Shown here in pieces: positions 13,701 to 24,700 of a DNA stretch of 64,000 bases. The stretch covers positions 51,189,672 through 51,253,671 of the forward strand of contig CANTUZ010000004.1 in assembly GCA_947846985.1 (NCBI GenBank), given 5' to 3'. Source of the DNA: Fratercula arctica (Eukaryota; Chordata; Aves; Charadriiformes; Alcidae). The notes beneath the pieces were generated by a model. The model was not told the DNA's origin, did not search any database, and was given only the letters and a program-made list of their open reading frames with translations. The translations under genes were made by a program, and so were the position numbers. The number at the start of each line of letters is the position of its first letter. Position 1 is the stretch's first letter.

Positions 13701-15433
13701 ATCGCTTTCTCTTTTTTACTCTGTTTTAAATCCTGCCTGCATCATAACTTTTCAACTGCTAACTTGTGCATTCGGAGTGTTTGGCACTGAATACTAGTGT
13801 GTTCTGTTTATTTAACCTAGTAGAAGTTCCTGGTGCTTTAGGCAGAACATGTTGGGTTTTCTAGGAGGCACTCACAGAACAGAGCCCTCTATAATATATT
13901 ACAGGATTATTAATTTCTGGCAGAAATAAAAAGAACACTCATTGTCATTTCCATAGGAAAAATGGGAAAGTATCAAGTATTTTCTGTAAATTCTTGTGAA
14001 AGCCTTCAGTCTTTTCAAATTAAAAGTAACAAGATTTTAAAAGGGGGAGAAAATAGTTGTTCTTTTGTGCCTTAACAATGAGCGTGGCCTGGATTTTGTT
14101 CTAAATTCCTCCTTACGTAACATCAATGGGGATATATTTGACACAGCCAACGAGACACTTCTCAGCTGCAGTGCAGGGATGAACATTGCAGGGAACTTTA
14201 AAAAGTGCTCGTTGTTAAATATATACATATGCACAAAAAGGAGCTTTAAACAGCCCATCTCTACAGCACAGTGGTGAACAAGGAAAGTGTTACCATTGAG
14301 GAAGTAGTGGTAAAGTTCACCTTTGGACATAAAAGTTGTCACTAGATTTTTGATGTTCCTTTATATAGGGGTGAGTTTTGCTGTTAGACATGACATTACA
14401 TTTATTTAAAAAAAAAAAAGAAGCTGTATCGCATAACCTGCTAAGCTCATTTAATTTGATAAACTACATGAATTTGACTTAGAGGAATCCATAATATATA
14501 CTCATATCTTGCAAAAGAATTGAAGCCTTTGTGATAGGAAACCATATTGTGAAGCAGCAGCTCTTAGATCTCACGGAAGAGTATTATGAAAATGCAAGCA
14601 TTGTAATTAAAAACTGGCAAGCCAACAGTTGAGAAGTTAATGGGTTTGTGTGTGTTGCATCACCACAAACCAGCAATTAGTTTTATCCCACCAAAAGAAA
14701 AAAAAAATCAAGATAGGGAATTTCATGATGCTCTCTTTAATGCCAATGAATATTGCAGGTTTAATTCCTGCTTACTGTACTAAAATCTCACGTCACTTGC
14801 AAATGTTATAAATAAAACACGAGAGAAGTCTCAGCAGTTACTTCCTTGCTGGTTTACACCCACATGATGGAATTCAGCTTAAAAACAAGCAAAACTTTTG
14901 AATACCGTATTTCTATCTCCGTGCCCAAAGCTAAATGAGAACAGACCTATTACAAAGGCTTTTATGCAAAGTAAACATGTTAGATTTTTTATGGAACGCG
15001 CTACCATCAACGTGCTGGGCTTTCTCCGCTCCAGGGACACTTACCTAAACTAACTGTGACCTTGTCTGTCCGTCCACTAGAGACACAGCAGGACCAGACT
15101 TACAAAGATGACAGTGACGCTGCAACTTTCAAGCAAACCCTCCCAGATCTCACCCCCGATGAGCCTTCAGAAGCACTCGGCTTCCCTCCCTTAGGAAAGG
15201 AGGAAGGGAGATGCGATGAAGATGTGCCCAAAAGCCCAACAGAATCACCTGCAGTGGAAAATAAGGAACCCCAGTCTCAGCCTGCTGAAGAGCCGGTAAC
15301 ACCAACCACTGAGGAGGGGACAGCAGCCGATGCAGGTAGCGATGAATCTCCAGGCAAGTCCCCATCGAAAAAGAAAAAGAAGTTTCGCACTCCTTCCTTC
15401 CTGAAGAAGAGCAAAAAGAAGAGTGACTCCTAA
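1624..15433 (+). CDS. ADD1: ADD1 (alpha-adducin), 3' part of gene, spliced
   Basis: Alpha-adducin caps actin filaments and recruits spectrin to actin in the membrane skeleton. It works as a heterodimer or tetramer with beta- or gamma-adducin and is controlled by calmodulin, PKC and Rho-kinase. The constitutive join seen here is 1624-1713, 8475-8631, 10705-10800 and 15081-15433. Optional exons lie at 2576-2668 (93 bp), 11532-11565 (34 bp) and possibly 9548-9922 (375 bp). All exon phases agree. The joined frame reads through the adducin neck and tail and ends in the basic MARCKS-related domain, [16 protein letters not shown] then stop, which is the calmodulin-binding and PKC-target end of the protein. 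The head domain and most of the neck are encoded upstream of base 1. Identity is certain from near-identity to the mammalian tail (for example [17 protein letters not shown] and DDSDAATFK). Which optional exons are used together cannot be told from DNA. Confidence 0.97.
2576..2668 (+). CDS. ADD1: ADD1 93-bp alternative cassette exon (31 residues)
   Basis: The exon is 93 bp, phase 0 to 0, with acceptor TTGCAG and donor AAG|GTACTG. It encodes 31 residues beginning [14 protein letters not shown] and ending [10 protein letters not shown]. This matches the optional 31-residue insert that separates the 768-residue human alpha-adducin isoform from the 737-residue form. Being a multiple of three in phase 0, it can be skipped without changing the frame. 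Confidence 0.93.
4131..4220. repeat. G-poor A/C-rich low-complexity tract
   Basis: About 90 bases of almost only A and C (runs like CCACCACCAAAAAAAACCCC) inside the large ADD1 intron. Similar tracts occur at about 7957-8010, 10449-10503, 12588-12617, 44503-44553 and 63810-63840. Confidence 0.85.
4794..4825. repeat. A20 tract bracketed by TGTGATT / AATCACA
   Basis: Twenty A residues (4801-4820) sit between TGTGATT and (A)ATCACA, so the flanks are inverted copies of each other. In an ADD1 intron. Confidence 0.8.
8475..8631 (+). CDS. ADD1: ADD1 constitutive tail exon ([10 protein letters not shown]...)
   Basis: The exon runs from acceptor TGATCAG to donor GAAG|GTTGGT, 157 bp, phase 0 to 1. It encodes [19 protein letters not shown], then a segment with [19 protein letters not shown] and [11 protein letters not shown]. 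It is highly conserved against mammalian alpha-adducin, a region where Rho-kinase and PKA sites are known in the family. It ends with the first base of a glutamate codon completed by the exon at 10705, or of an aspartate codon if the 9548 candidate exon is used. Confidence 0.96.
9548..9922 (+). CDS. ADD1: Candidate in-frame 375-bp cassette exon of ADD1 (125 residues)
   Basis: This open segment has a plausible acceptor (pyrimidine-rich stretch then CTTAG, 9543-9547) and a strong donor CAG|GTATTA (gt at 9923-9924). With these borders it is exactly 375 bp and phase 1 to 1, so it fits between the exons at 8475-8631 (ends phase 1) and 10705-10800 (starts phase 1) with no stop. The 125-residue product is hydrophilic and Ser/Thr-rich (28 of 125), starts [20 protein letters not shown], has one tryptophan, and holds a more structured-looking stretch near residues 73-92 ([20 protein letters not shown]). 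I do not recognise it from mammalian adducins and see no known domain. It could be a regulated tail insert, or a chance frame between fortuitous splice sites. If the donor is not used, the frame stays open to TGA at 10021-10023. Confidence 0.5.
10705..10800 (+). CDS. ADD1: ADD1 constitutive tail exon (Pro/Glu-rich)
   Basis: The exon has acceptor CATCTGCAG and donor GAAG|GTATGT, 96 bp, phase 1 to 1. It encodes [16 protein letters not shown], then [15 protein letters not shown]. It corresponds to the human segment around REQKEKSPPDQ and PPPSTPIKLEE. The Pro/Ser/Thr content is typical of the unstructured adducin tail. It ends with the first base of a codon completed either by the 34-bp exon at 11532 or by the last exon at 15081. 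Confidence 0.95.
11532..11565 (+). CDS. ADD1: ADD1 34-bp alternative exon that truncates the tail
   Basis: The exon is flanked by acceptor AAACAG and donor ATA|GTAAGT. Its 34 bp join in phase 1 to give [11 protein letters not shown] followed by a stop. The stop codon is split: TA here plus A from the first base of the 15081 exon. Mammalian ADD1 has a 34-bp exon at the same place giving nearly the same peptide (GDGCAREYLLP, recalled) in the short isoform, which lacks the MARCKS-related domain. Length, position, phase and peptide are all conserved, so this is a real optional exon. Inclusion yields an adducin without the C-terminal calmodulin- and PKC-responsive region. Confidence 0.92.
11566..15080 (+). 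other. ADD1 intron before last exon
   Basis: About 3.5 kb with the CR1 fragment at 13.27-13.58 kb, A-runs at 12588 and 14408, and otherwise unique AT-rich sequence. Confidence 0.75.
13267..13575 (-). mobile_element. CR1 LINE 3' fragment in ADD1 intron
   Basis: On the - strand this reads the CR1 ORF2 C-terminal signature [20 protein letters not shown] then [16 protein letters not shown], followed by the short 3'UTR with GGTCCCTCCCCACTG-type sequence. It is 5'-truncated to about 300 bp and old, and lies in the intron before the last ADD1 exon, antisense to ADD1. Confidence 0.9.
15081..15433 (+). CDS. ADD1: ADD1 last coding exon with MARCKS-related domain
   Basis: After acceptor CCACTAG the exon enters in phase 1 and encodes 116 residues and TAA (15431-15433). 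It starts [17 protein letters not shown], has an acidic Pro/Glu-rich middle, and ends with a Lys-rich stretch and [16 protein letters not shown]. In adducins this end binds calmodulin, is phosphorylated by PKC at the serine in RTPS and is needed for capping and spectrin recruitment. The middle (about residues 30-80 of the exon) is more diverged from mammals than its two ends. Confidence 0.97.
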
Positions 15434-15765
15434 AGGCCAAACACACTGCAGAAACACTGTCATGTTTTAAAATTCATTAACCACTAGAATGTACCAGATC
15501 GTACTGAGTGTTTTGTCTTATTACATAAATGAATGCAGCAAGTAATCCAACCAGCCCCTCAAGTTACGGCTTGATTGTTTAAAGTTATAACCAGAAACTA
15601 ATGTCCAAAAAGGTGCTAATCCTGTGTTTTCAGCAGCTACCACAGATCTGATCCCTAATTTGTAATCAAATATAAACGACTTCCATGTGGAAGGCATTGA
15701 ATTATGATTTTTAATTTAAAGCCCGCACTGCTTTGCGAAAGAATGAAAAAAATTTCACGATTGAA

Positions 15766-15771
15766 AATAAA
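15766..15771 (+). terminator. Possible proximal ADD1 polyadenylation signal
   Basis: A canonical AATAAA about 335 bases after the ADD1 stop codon. Only the hexamer is seen; use is not proven. Confidence 0.4.
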
Positions 15772-17492
15772 CCCCACATTGCTTACCAAAAGAAGTGTTC
15801 TTTTCCAATATTCTCTTCCAAGTCACAAATAGATTTCCTCTTCAGTATTGACTTTTAGAGAGGACGCTTTTGCAGTGGTGATTTCAGGGCGGGGGAGGGA
15901 GGGAATGCATTCGTGAACTGACATGTAACTTGTGCAAGCTTGCGATTACCCATCATGTTCTAGTCAGGCTTTGCGGCGATCCATTCCTTCCTCTGTCTCT
16001 CTCCCCTCTGCCTATTGTACCCAAATGAAGGGATTTTTCATTTTGGTTTTGTAAGTGGCACTTGAAATCGTCTTTGATGTCTACGACTGAAATAGCTGTG
16101 GCACGTTCCGCTCATGTTGTGTGTTGAAAGAGCCCGATCTTATTTTTCTAGTGAATACAGTTTAAGGGAAAGCTGTCTTTGAATCTCGCCTCCGTAAGAA
16201 TCGGTCATACAGGAATTTGGCTGTTAGAAAAGGTTAAAAAGTAACTGTATTAGAAGTATTTCACAAGTTTTTTGGCTGGTGGTGTGAAGCACGGGCAGTT
16301 GGATTTTGGGCCTTCGCACAGGGTTTTTTCACCCTCTTAAAGAATCCCTTGGGTGCTGCACAGAAACCCTATTTGCGGCCTTTTGTGTTTGTTCCTTCCC
16401 CTGATAAAAATGTAAATGCATTACACTGAATATTTAACCTTTTTTATATTAATTATCTTCACTTACAAAAACTGGCATTTCTTTAATTATTTTTTGTTGG
16501 TGGTGCCAGCGGTAAAGTACAGAAATCCCAAGTAACCTTGAAGGTGTATTTTCACAGTTTGCTATAAATGTTTGTTTAATATGTAGCATGGTAAAAAAAA
16601 AAAATCACTTTCACCACTGAAGTCACTATTTTCCAGTTATGGCCATGCTTCTGTCTATCACTAATTGTGTAAAAGTAGTAATTACCCCAGGCAAAAGCAG
16701 GGCAGGTGGGTAACCGCGTCTGGGTTCTAGTCTGAGCGTTTCTGATGTTACCAGCAGAAAACATGGACAACCCAGGGTGGGAAACACATTGACTCACAGT
16801 GAGTGTCTGTAAATCAAACCAGGATATGGATGTAACCTTTTAGGACAATTATTAAACATTGCAATTGGTAAATTAGCAGAAAACTAATGCCTTACCTTCA
16901 TGCGGCAGAAAGCATCAAAGGAGAGGTGGGTTGAGCGGCTGGAGGCAGCTCTGGATGCCCAAGGCCTGGGTTAGGCTGGGAAGTGCCGGTACCCGGGGCT
17001 GGTCTCAGGCAGGGAAGGGAAAACAGCTGGAAGGAGAAGGAGAGCGGTGAGGCTTCACGAGAGGAAAGGGGTTTCCAGGGAGAAATGCGATGTCCCCTGC
17101 TGCGGAGGGGGTGGGATGGCAGCAGCAGGACAGCACTGTGCAGGAGAGGCCCCCGGGCAGGAGTGCATGGCACCAATGGCTTTCAGCTTCTACTCTAACC
17201 TTGTATGTCCTCTGCACACTAGGAAGCATACAGTACTTATTTTGCTAAATTGTGTTTTATTGCAGGGTCGTAACGAAATGACTAATTGCTCTATGTTTCA
17301 GTTCTTTAATGGAGTCCCTCCATTTACCTTTACCACATATGCAATGACTCTTGATTTCTAATTTTGTAGTTTGTTCTTTTAATTCTTTGTATTACAATAT
17401 GAAATGTAGTCATGTATGGTATGGTTACACTTTGGGGCAGAATAATGTCCTGTATTTTTCTTTCTTTCTTGTATCATTAAGTTCTACTCACA

Positions 17493-17498
17493 AATAAA
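17493..17498 (+). terminator. ADD1 distal polyadenylation signal AATAAA
   Basis: AATAAA followed seven bases later by 15 genomic A residues (17506-17520). It is the last strong + strand signal before the oppositely oriented MFSD10 signal. The A-run lies where cleavage is expected, so oligo-dT priming on genomic A may confuse mapping of the true end. Confidence 0.75.
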
Positions 17499-17515
17499 AC
17501 TCTTTAAAAAAAAAA

Positions 17516-17889
17516 AAAAAGTCTTTTCCTGCTCTGCTTTCAAAATGTGTACAGTTTTATTCTACAGCTGTAGCCTGTTGAATTTAATGAGCTCCACTTT
17601 CTTTTAATGATTAATGCATTGATTAATGATTGCTTTAATGTATTCTCAGAAAACACTCGAATTGGCTACCGTGGGGCTCCCTTCACAGAGCGTCCTGGGG
17701 AGCAGTAGGGTCCTTCCCCCACCCCTCTCCCCACCTTGGGCACCCCCGCCTGGAGCCAGGGCCCCAGGTGCCTCCCTCGGGGGGTCCCTGCAGGAGGCTT
17801 CTGGCCCCTGCAGGTGGAGGTTTGGGCCAAGCAGCCAGGTTTGGCTTAGAGGGGTAAGTAACGGGCCCGATGCGTATATGATGTAGCAG
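17516..17889. other. Gap between convergent ADD1 and MFSD10 3' ends
   Basis: About 370 bp separates the two polyadenylation signals. Its right half (about 17.67-17.85 kb) is strikingly C-rich on the + strand, hence G-rich on the MFSD10 sense strand, with runs of CCC and GGGG. No coding frame there resembles a protein. Confidence 0.7.
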
Positions 17890-17895
17890 TTTATT
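17890..17895 (-). terminator. MFSD10 polyadenylation signal (AATAAA on - strand)
   Basis: TTTATT on the + strand, which is AATAAA in MFSD10 sense, about 710 bases after the stop codon. It is the first clear canonical signal I found downstream of the MFSD10 stop and the nearest to ADD1. Confidence 0.65.
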
Positions 17896-18605
17896 TGTAA
17901 TGCAAAGAGAACGCTGCTTGGTCATCAAAAAACATCACGTAGCATTAGAAATATAAAACATCTCTCGAAATTTAATTTTATATTAAAAACAGTGCCCCGT
18001 GCCAAAGTGGTGGTCAGGCTCAAGAAGCCCGTAGTACGCTTCTCGCTTTTGTTTTTGATCGTCATGTTTTAAGGCGGCTGATACAGTTTTTGCCAGGTCT
18101 GCTGAGCAGCTGCGGAGATCGGACAGTTGTACAGAAGCTCCGGTGGAGCTGCCCGGTGGAGCTGTTCTCTACCAGTTGTCCTCTTGGCAGAGGGGTCGGG
18201 CGGTGGCTTTGGTCAGGTGTGTGCTGGTGACCAAGGGACAGGAGCAGGGACGAGCTCTCTGCACCCCACTGTGCGGTGCTCAGCAGCACATGATGCTGAG
18301 GGGGCTGCACTGGGTCCTGTTGCTGTCACGCCCATCTCTGCTCATCTGATGATCGTAACGATCTTTACTCAACTGGTTTGTGGTTTTCTTCCTATTTGCA
18401 GAACTGGCCAAGCCGGCTGGGCAGCCGTCTTAAACATAACTGCTTGTGGTGGGCCCTAAGAACCTTAAGTCTGTTGTTGCTGCAAATGGTCATCGCGTAT
18501 CCCCTTCCAGATCAAAACCTCCTCTTCCTGTGATCAGCAGTTGGGTGCTGAGAGTCCGGTCTTGCAGAGGTCCTTGGCAGCCGCTGACAGTTGGGTGGTT
18601 GCTGC
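17890..18605 (-). other. MFSD10: MFSD10 3' untranslated region
   Basis: The stretch runs from the TAG stop (18606-18608) to the AATAAA. It is moderately GC-rich with no recognised coding frame. The extent is inferred from the signal only. Confidence 0.6.
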
Positions 18606-18712
18606 CTACTCCTCCTTTGTCTGCTGCTTTATAGAACCGAGTAAAAGCAAGGGCAGGAGGAACAAAGCTCCGCAGGCGGTGAAGCAAACCTCTGCCCCTG
18701 CCAGCCAGTAAA
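18606..18712 (-). CDS. MFSD10: MFSD10 last coding exon, TM12 and C-terminus
   Basis: Acceptor CGTTGCAG, phase 1 in, then [34 protein letters not shown] and TAG (18606-18608). Human has VYWLAGAQACFTTWSGLFLLP at the same point. Confidence 0.96.
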
Positions 18713-21700
18713 CTGCAACGGGAACAAGATTTATCTCATTAGTATCCTTGTCCTTGCATCTGTGTAAACAGCCCTTCAAAGCTGCTGCTCTCCACAACTT
18801 GATGATACAACTAGGGAAGACAAAACTACTCCATCTTTCACTGCGCGGCCTTGCTGGCATACAAGTTATGAGGAGGAGGTCGCAAATAGCAGTCCTGGTT
18901 CTTGTCCAAGGAAACAGCATGTTAAAAGTGGTTATTTTAAATAGGGTATTTCAGTTCTTGCCAGTATGGCACTGGGGATGTTCCTATTGACACATTCAGC
19001 TTTAGCCACTCAGAAACTCTTTAACTCTTTGCCCTAGCACCTCCTCCAGGGCTGCTCCTGGCGCTCTCTGTGCTGCTCTTGAAGGTCTCACTGCTGGTGT
19101 CTGTCTCCTTATGGGAAATACTCAGGAGCGCAGTGCCCAGGAAACAGGCTCTGGCTTTGCTCAGACATAACATTAGGTCTGAGTTCGAGCTCTGACTTTT
19201 GCTGCCTGGCTGCGTCCCCTTTTTCTGTCCCTTCACCCTGTAATGGCTCAGGGGCACTGAATGCCATGCAAGGGGTAGCCCCTACTCCTTTAGGATGGTC
19301 TGGGCTTGGCCTAAGACAGGGCCATGAGGCACCACACACCACCCTCCCTGAGCTCCGGGGCAGTAGTGGAGCATGGGCTCTTTCATCTCCTTTTATAGGT
19401 TACCAACGCTGAAAGGTTCTTTAGTGCACATGAGGGACTGTCCCTACTTAATTTGTGTTATCTTGGGATGCAGCTTCGTGAGATGTAGGTACCTGTAGGA
19501 ACCAGGTACCACAGCACTGCAGACCTTGACTTCACTGACTCCTGCTTGCCCAGTGCCAGGGTGGCCCCTCGGCAGGCGAGGTTACTCGCTAAAATGGCTA
19601 ATGGGCTTCTGGTCAGCCTTCGGCTCCCTCTGCACCCTGGGGCCCGGCCCTCTGTGGTGCCCCTCTGCTCGCACAGCTACACACGGGGCTCTGTTAGTTT
19701 GATGCTGCAGCTGGAATTTTTGATGAGTCAGGCACTGCCTGCTGTCTAATTGATCTCTGCTCGTAGGAACTTTTTTAACTCATCCATGAAGCTTCCGTCG
19801 GTGCTAACAAGGGCTGTGCCCTGCCCCAGTGCAGCTTTCAGGGGTACCTACTTCTCCAAGGACAACTTTATGACTCTGAAATGGACTGCGCTTCCCCTTC
19901 CCCTCCCCACCCAGCCAGGCTGTGGGGGCCCGGAGCAACACTGTGTGCTGGCAAAGGCAGGAAGGAGCAGGAGGCAGCACTCACCCGTAGCGGAGAAGAT
20001 GGGTCCCAGGGCTCTGGCCAGGGCGCCCAGGCTCCTCAGGATCCCCATGACGCGTCCCTTCTGGCTGGCAGAGCCTGCACAAGGAGAGAGTCCTTACTCG
20101 GTGTGGGAGTAGGCACTGTGGTACCACTCGGAGCCTTGGCCTTTTGGAGGAACTTCCCACGTGCATCTCCCCCTCCTTCCATTTCACACTCACTGCCCAA
20201 GCTGTGGTTAGGGCCCCTCCACCAAGATAAACACAGCTGCTTCATTGAGAAAGCACCAGGGCTTGTCACAAGTGCCTGGCCATGGACAACTTGTGGTGCA
20301 CTCTCCCCACTCCCAAAAAAACCCCCACCGATAAAAAAAAAAAAAAAAAAGCTTTAGATTGTACACCAGATTGCCGAGGAGGCACAGGTGGATAATAAAT
20401 ACAGAAGCATGGACGCAAATTAAATAAGAGCAACGTAGAAGTGACATTAATGAGGAAAGCCTTACTTTTTTGCCTCAGCAATCACTGCAGTGCTGGCAAC
20501 CAGCTGAACCAAAGATAAAGAACAAACTGTGTCATCCACAGATGGCAACACAGCTACAGGTTACATAGCAACCAGTGCCACAAACCCAGAAGGTTTAGAA
20601 GGTTCCTTGGAAGCTGTTTTCTAAGGAAATGGGAAGAAATGAATTTACGGCTGTCAGCCATGGCTGGTGTCTCTTTCAGAGAACCCAGGCCCTTCCTGGC
20701 TCGGTGCTGTTTGTGGCCTTTGCCCACAATATTAATTCTTTGCCCACTGTTCCCCATCTTTCTAATCGTAACCAGAAATAAGGTTGCTTCAACTTTCCCC
20801 ATCGCACTGGAACAAGCTGCGTTACACAGTACAAAACTGAAGTGTGATGGTGATGTCCCCTCTGAACAGATTGTTGCAGTTTGTTAGCTCAGAAACTACC
20901 CATTACAGAGCGCTGACAGCTTTCAGAAACAGGTACAAGTCAGTTGTTTGGATTTTCCTGTGCTGCCTTACAGGATGTTTCTGTGTTTCCCAGGGTCGGG
21001 ATATTGTCTTCCTCTCCCCAGCTGCCCCACTTTGCTCCCCTTCTCTGAAGAAGGGAAGGGTCTGAAGGCTGTAGCACCTCCAGCATCACACAGCTGGTTG
21101 CTTCCCCCCACAGCAAAGCGTGGGGCGAGCAGGGGGTAACTACAGTCACGGATCACTGGCTTTGCTGACAAGGGACAGCACACAAGCGACCGGGAAGGGC
21201 TCTTTGCTAGGCTTTAGCCTCACTCCTGCAGGGGTAGTTACCGCGTCAGGGTTACAAACACACCACAGGGAGTAGCAGTTCGCTAAAGCACTCAGCATTT
21301 CTGCTTTCGGCAGGGGAAGAGGCTTTCTATAAAGCCAAGCAGCAGCCAGAGGCACCGGCGCAACATTCCGATCCGAGGTGGACCTATGCCATGAGCCTTC
21401 CTAGTGATGCATCACTAAAGTTGATGTCAACTGTGTACTGGAGCCAAATCTAAGCAAAGGTCAATTATGTGGCCAAGGGCTACTGCTCAAAGCAGGAAAG
21501 ACACTCACCATAGCCTGACACCACTGCTGACAAACACGGGATAACAATGGCCGCAGCTGGAAAAATCCACAAAAGAGACTGTCAGTGAAGAGCAGAGAGC
21601 TCAAAACAGTTACAAGAGCAATAGTGAAAAACATGTGGCCCAAACTCGTTACTGCTGCAGAGAAATATGCTGAGCTCTGGGGCACTGCACCAACAATGAA

Positions 21701-24700
21701 TCATCAGGTTCAATCCCGTTCAGTAACGAAAACGCCCCCTCAAAGTCAACCTGCACGAAGAGCCCAGCGCCGCGAGTGCTCCCAGCAGATGTTTCACATT
21801 AGCGTCTCTCATTCTGTGAGCCCACGGGAAAGGGGCAGATAGGTCAGCTCAGCGGACTGGTAGTTTTCCAAATCGCTTCGGTCTCGTCAGGTGGAGCAGG
21901 GAAAGGGACTCGCTCGTATTTCAAATGGACAGTGAGGTGGCTGTACACAGAACACTGTCCCCATGCATATGGCTTTACCGAACTCATGGATGAAAGAGGC
22001 AGCTATGTTCTGTCTTGGGGAATAAGACAGTCAAGTCCAAAAAGAAGATATTACAAAATTTTTGGACAGAAAAGCCAAAAGCTGTTCAGCAATCACTGCC
22101 TTCTTACCAGAACAGGGGCCTTTTCTGCCAAGAAGGAAGTGCTTTAAGCATACAAAGCAGAATCTTTTCTGGGAAGCGAAGGACAACTGGAGAGCGGGAA
22201 TGATAGACATGTTGCCTTAACTGCAGGCACCCTAACTCCTGGGGCAGAGGGAGGAAGAGGGGGAAAAGCAGCCCTTCCAGAGGCATTTCTAGCTGGCTTA
22301 ACTGGGGAAGAGATGGGGCCTTCTGCCCAGGCACGGAGCCCAGGAAGGCGAGGTTCCTAACCTAGAAGCTGAGTTAGAAAAAATGAATGCCTCCTCTCAC
22401 CCCTCCTCACCCAGCGGGCTTCAAAACCAAGTTAATCTGTAGAGAAGATGTAGATTTTTGAAACCTGTCAAACACACAGCTGTCCCTAAGACAAGCAAGC
22501 TACTAAACAGATGCATTCTGTGGTTTACAGTTTTCTCTTAAAGCAAGCTGTATCATGCAAGAGAGAAGCCTTCTGCTTCTGTAATTAGTCATATTTGAAG
22601 CTTCTTAACAATAGTTAGCAGCATTGGGAATATCTGAAATCTCTTTTCAGATAGGCACTTCAGTAGATCAATACAACTTCATTCATAATTGTTTCCCTGA
22701 ATAACAGCTTAAATTGGCAGAATAGTATTTACGTAAAACACTTAAACATCTTTGAAAACCATCTGCACCTATCAAAAAGGGGAGTTTTGCTCCCTCCCTG
22801 AGCTAGCAGCTTGCAATGCGAGAGAGCAGCGCAGTGTCCAGCCAGCACAGCCCTGTGCCACGTTCAGGGCAACGCTGATCTACCCTCACTTTTGCTCCAC
22901 CTGAACGCACACTCTGGCCTTCAGCTTCGGAGCGCACAGGTCTCTTCAGCCTGTTGCCTAAGAAATGACACAGCCACCACAGAAATACAAAGACATGCTG
23001 TCTCCCTTTTCCTGAGCTGAGCGAGTTAGTGAATATTTTGCTTCTACGTTTGATAAGAGGGGGGAAAAAAAAACCACCCTCAAGAGCTCCCCAGTGAGAC
23101 AGGACAACAGGAGCACTGGGGATGCGTCCCAGTATCACCATGGCAACTTGCTGTGATACAAACAGCACCAGAAAAAAACCCAGACACTATTTCTTCCGTA
23201 TTTTATAAACAGAAATGTCAACTTTCTGTTACTTATAGTTTGAAATTAGAAGTGCATCTTTTTTAATGGGGGTGAATAAATTTATGAAGAAAAATTACTT
23301 GTGCTTAATTTTCAGTGCATTGTGAATAGCTCACCGAAAGAGTACAGCAACAGTCCAGCGCTCAGCATGGTCACATTTGCAGCCCATCCAATTAACAAGA
23401 AAGCTGGAATCAGCACCATAATAGCCTGCAAAATGAATGAGTCACACGGTTACATTTAAGCCCTGCTTGTTAAAGCCTAATTCTAGGTGTCCTGCCAGTT
23501 CTCTTCCGCTGATGGGACTACACTGAAGTTAGTAGCAGAAAGCCCTTTCTTCCCAAGTACAAATTTCGAATTCACCGGGATGGCCACATATCAGCACAAT
23601 TTACTTTTCTGTTCTCTCTCACTATCACATGATTGCCGACCACATGCGGGCTGGTGTCACCTGTAACACAGGCTGCAGTTACCCACCACTGATTTCCCAC
23701 AACTGAGGAAAAGATGATTTTTGCAGAGTTCTCTCTCTCTCTCTCTCACATGATCTACTGTTTTTTGGCAATTTTTTTCTCTTGTTCTGTGTTGAACTGG
23801 ACAGAAATCCAGCTTTAACTCTTTATCTGCTGAGCTGGCATAAGAGATCAAAAAGCTTGTGTGCAACAGTGCTACAGCTCCTCTGCTTTTTATCCGCAGT
23901 ATTGACTGATTTTATCTTTAGCTTTCAGAGCCCATACTTCTGGAGACAAAAAGAAAAAAAGATGGGGGGGAATGGTATTTGAAATTCAAACCCAAAGAGA
24001 AAGAACATTCTTCATCTCCCCCAAGAGCCCGGACTTCAGTTCCCCTGTGATGTCTCCCTCGCATACAGAGCTGTTGCTGAAGAGACAGATCACGTAAGAT
24101 CTGCTGCTTGTTTCATAAAAAGAGGGTGTTCACTCCCACCAAATGTCTCAATGTGAAGATTCCATTATAAACGAGCTACTGTAATCACTGTGTGCTAAAA
24201 GAAGCCACATTTGCCATATGATCCAAATTCATAAACAAATTTCCAGAATAACTTCAGCAAAAGGGGGAACTCCCACAAAGGCCACGCAAGCCACATACAT
24301 CCACAGAAAGAGTGCCCTGGGGCCAGTGGGTCTCTGCGTAGCGCACATGGGTGTTTATTAGAAGGGATCAGCCCAGACCAACCAAGAGAGTATTTCGAGG
24401 TAACTACACTTCTTAGTGCAGGGGAGCGTAAGGAGTGTAAAAATTAGTGGGGCAAACCACAGTTTGCATAAACTGCAGCGCAGTGACAGCAAACACAGCA
24501 GGCTGGCAGAGCACGTGGAGGAAGCTGATGAGAGGATAGAGCAGCATTAACGCAGCAGCCTGAGTTTTTATTCCCAGGGAAATGCTTCCTGTGACACAAC
24601 AAACGTGCCATTAGCTTTTGCCTGCCAGGGAGCAGGGTGGAGATGGCTTCACCAGCAGAAAGAACTTTAAGAAAAGCCAAGTCAATTCACTGGAATGCAG

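Larger units (their letters stand above)
15434..17515 (+). other. ADD1: ADD1 3' untranslated region
   Basis: About 2.1 kb from the TAA to the likely cleavage site after the AATAAA at 17493. An earlier AATAAA at 15766-15771 could give a short 3'UTR of about 350 nt. The stretch is AT-rich with T-rich tracts, except for a GC-rich block at about 16.9-17.18 kb. Frames inside it show no protein resemblance. Confidence 0.8.

Noticed and set aside
16898..17361. Frames on both strands in the GC-rich part of the ADD1 3'UTR
   Set aside because: No splice context or protein resemblance; explained by local GC content.
19750..20357. Overlapping frames of 120 and 158 codons on the + strand
   Set aside because: GC-rich shadows opposite MFSD10 coding exon 11; the - strand frame is the one matching a known protein.
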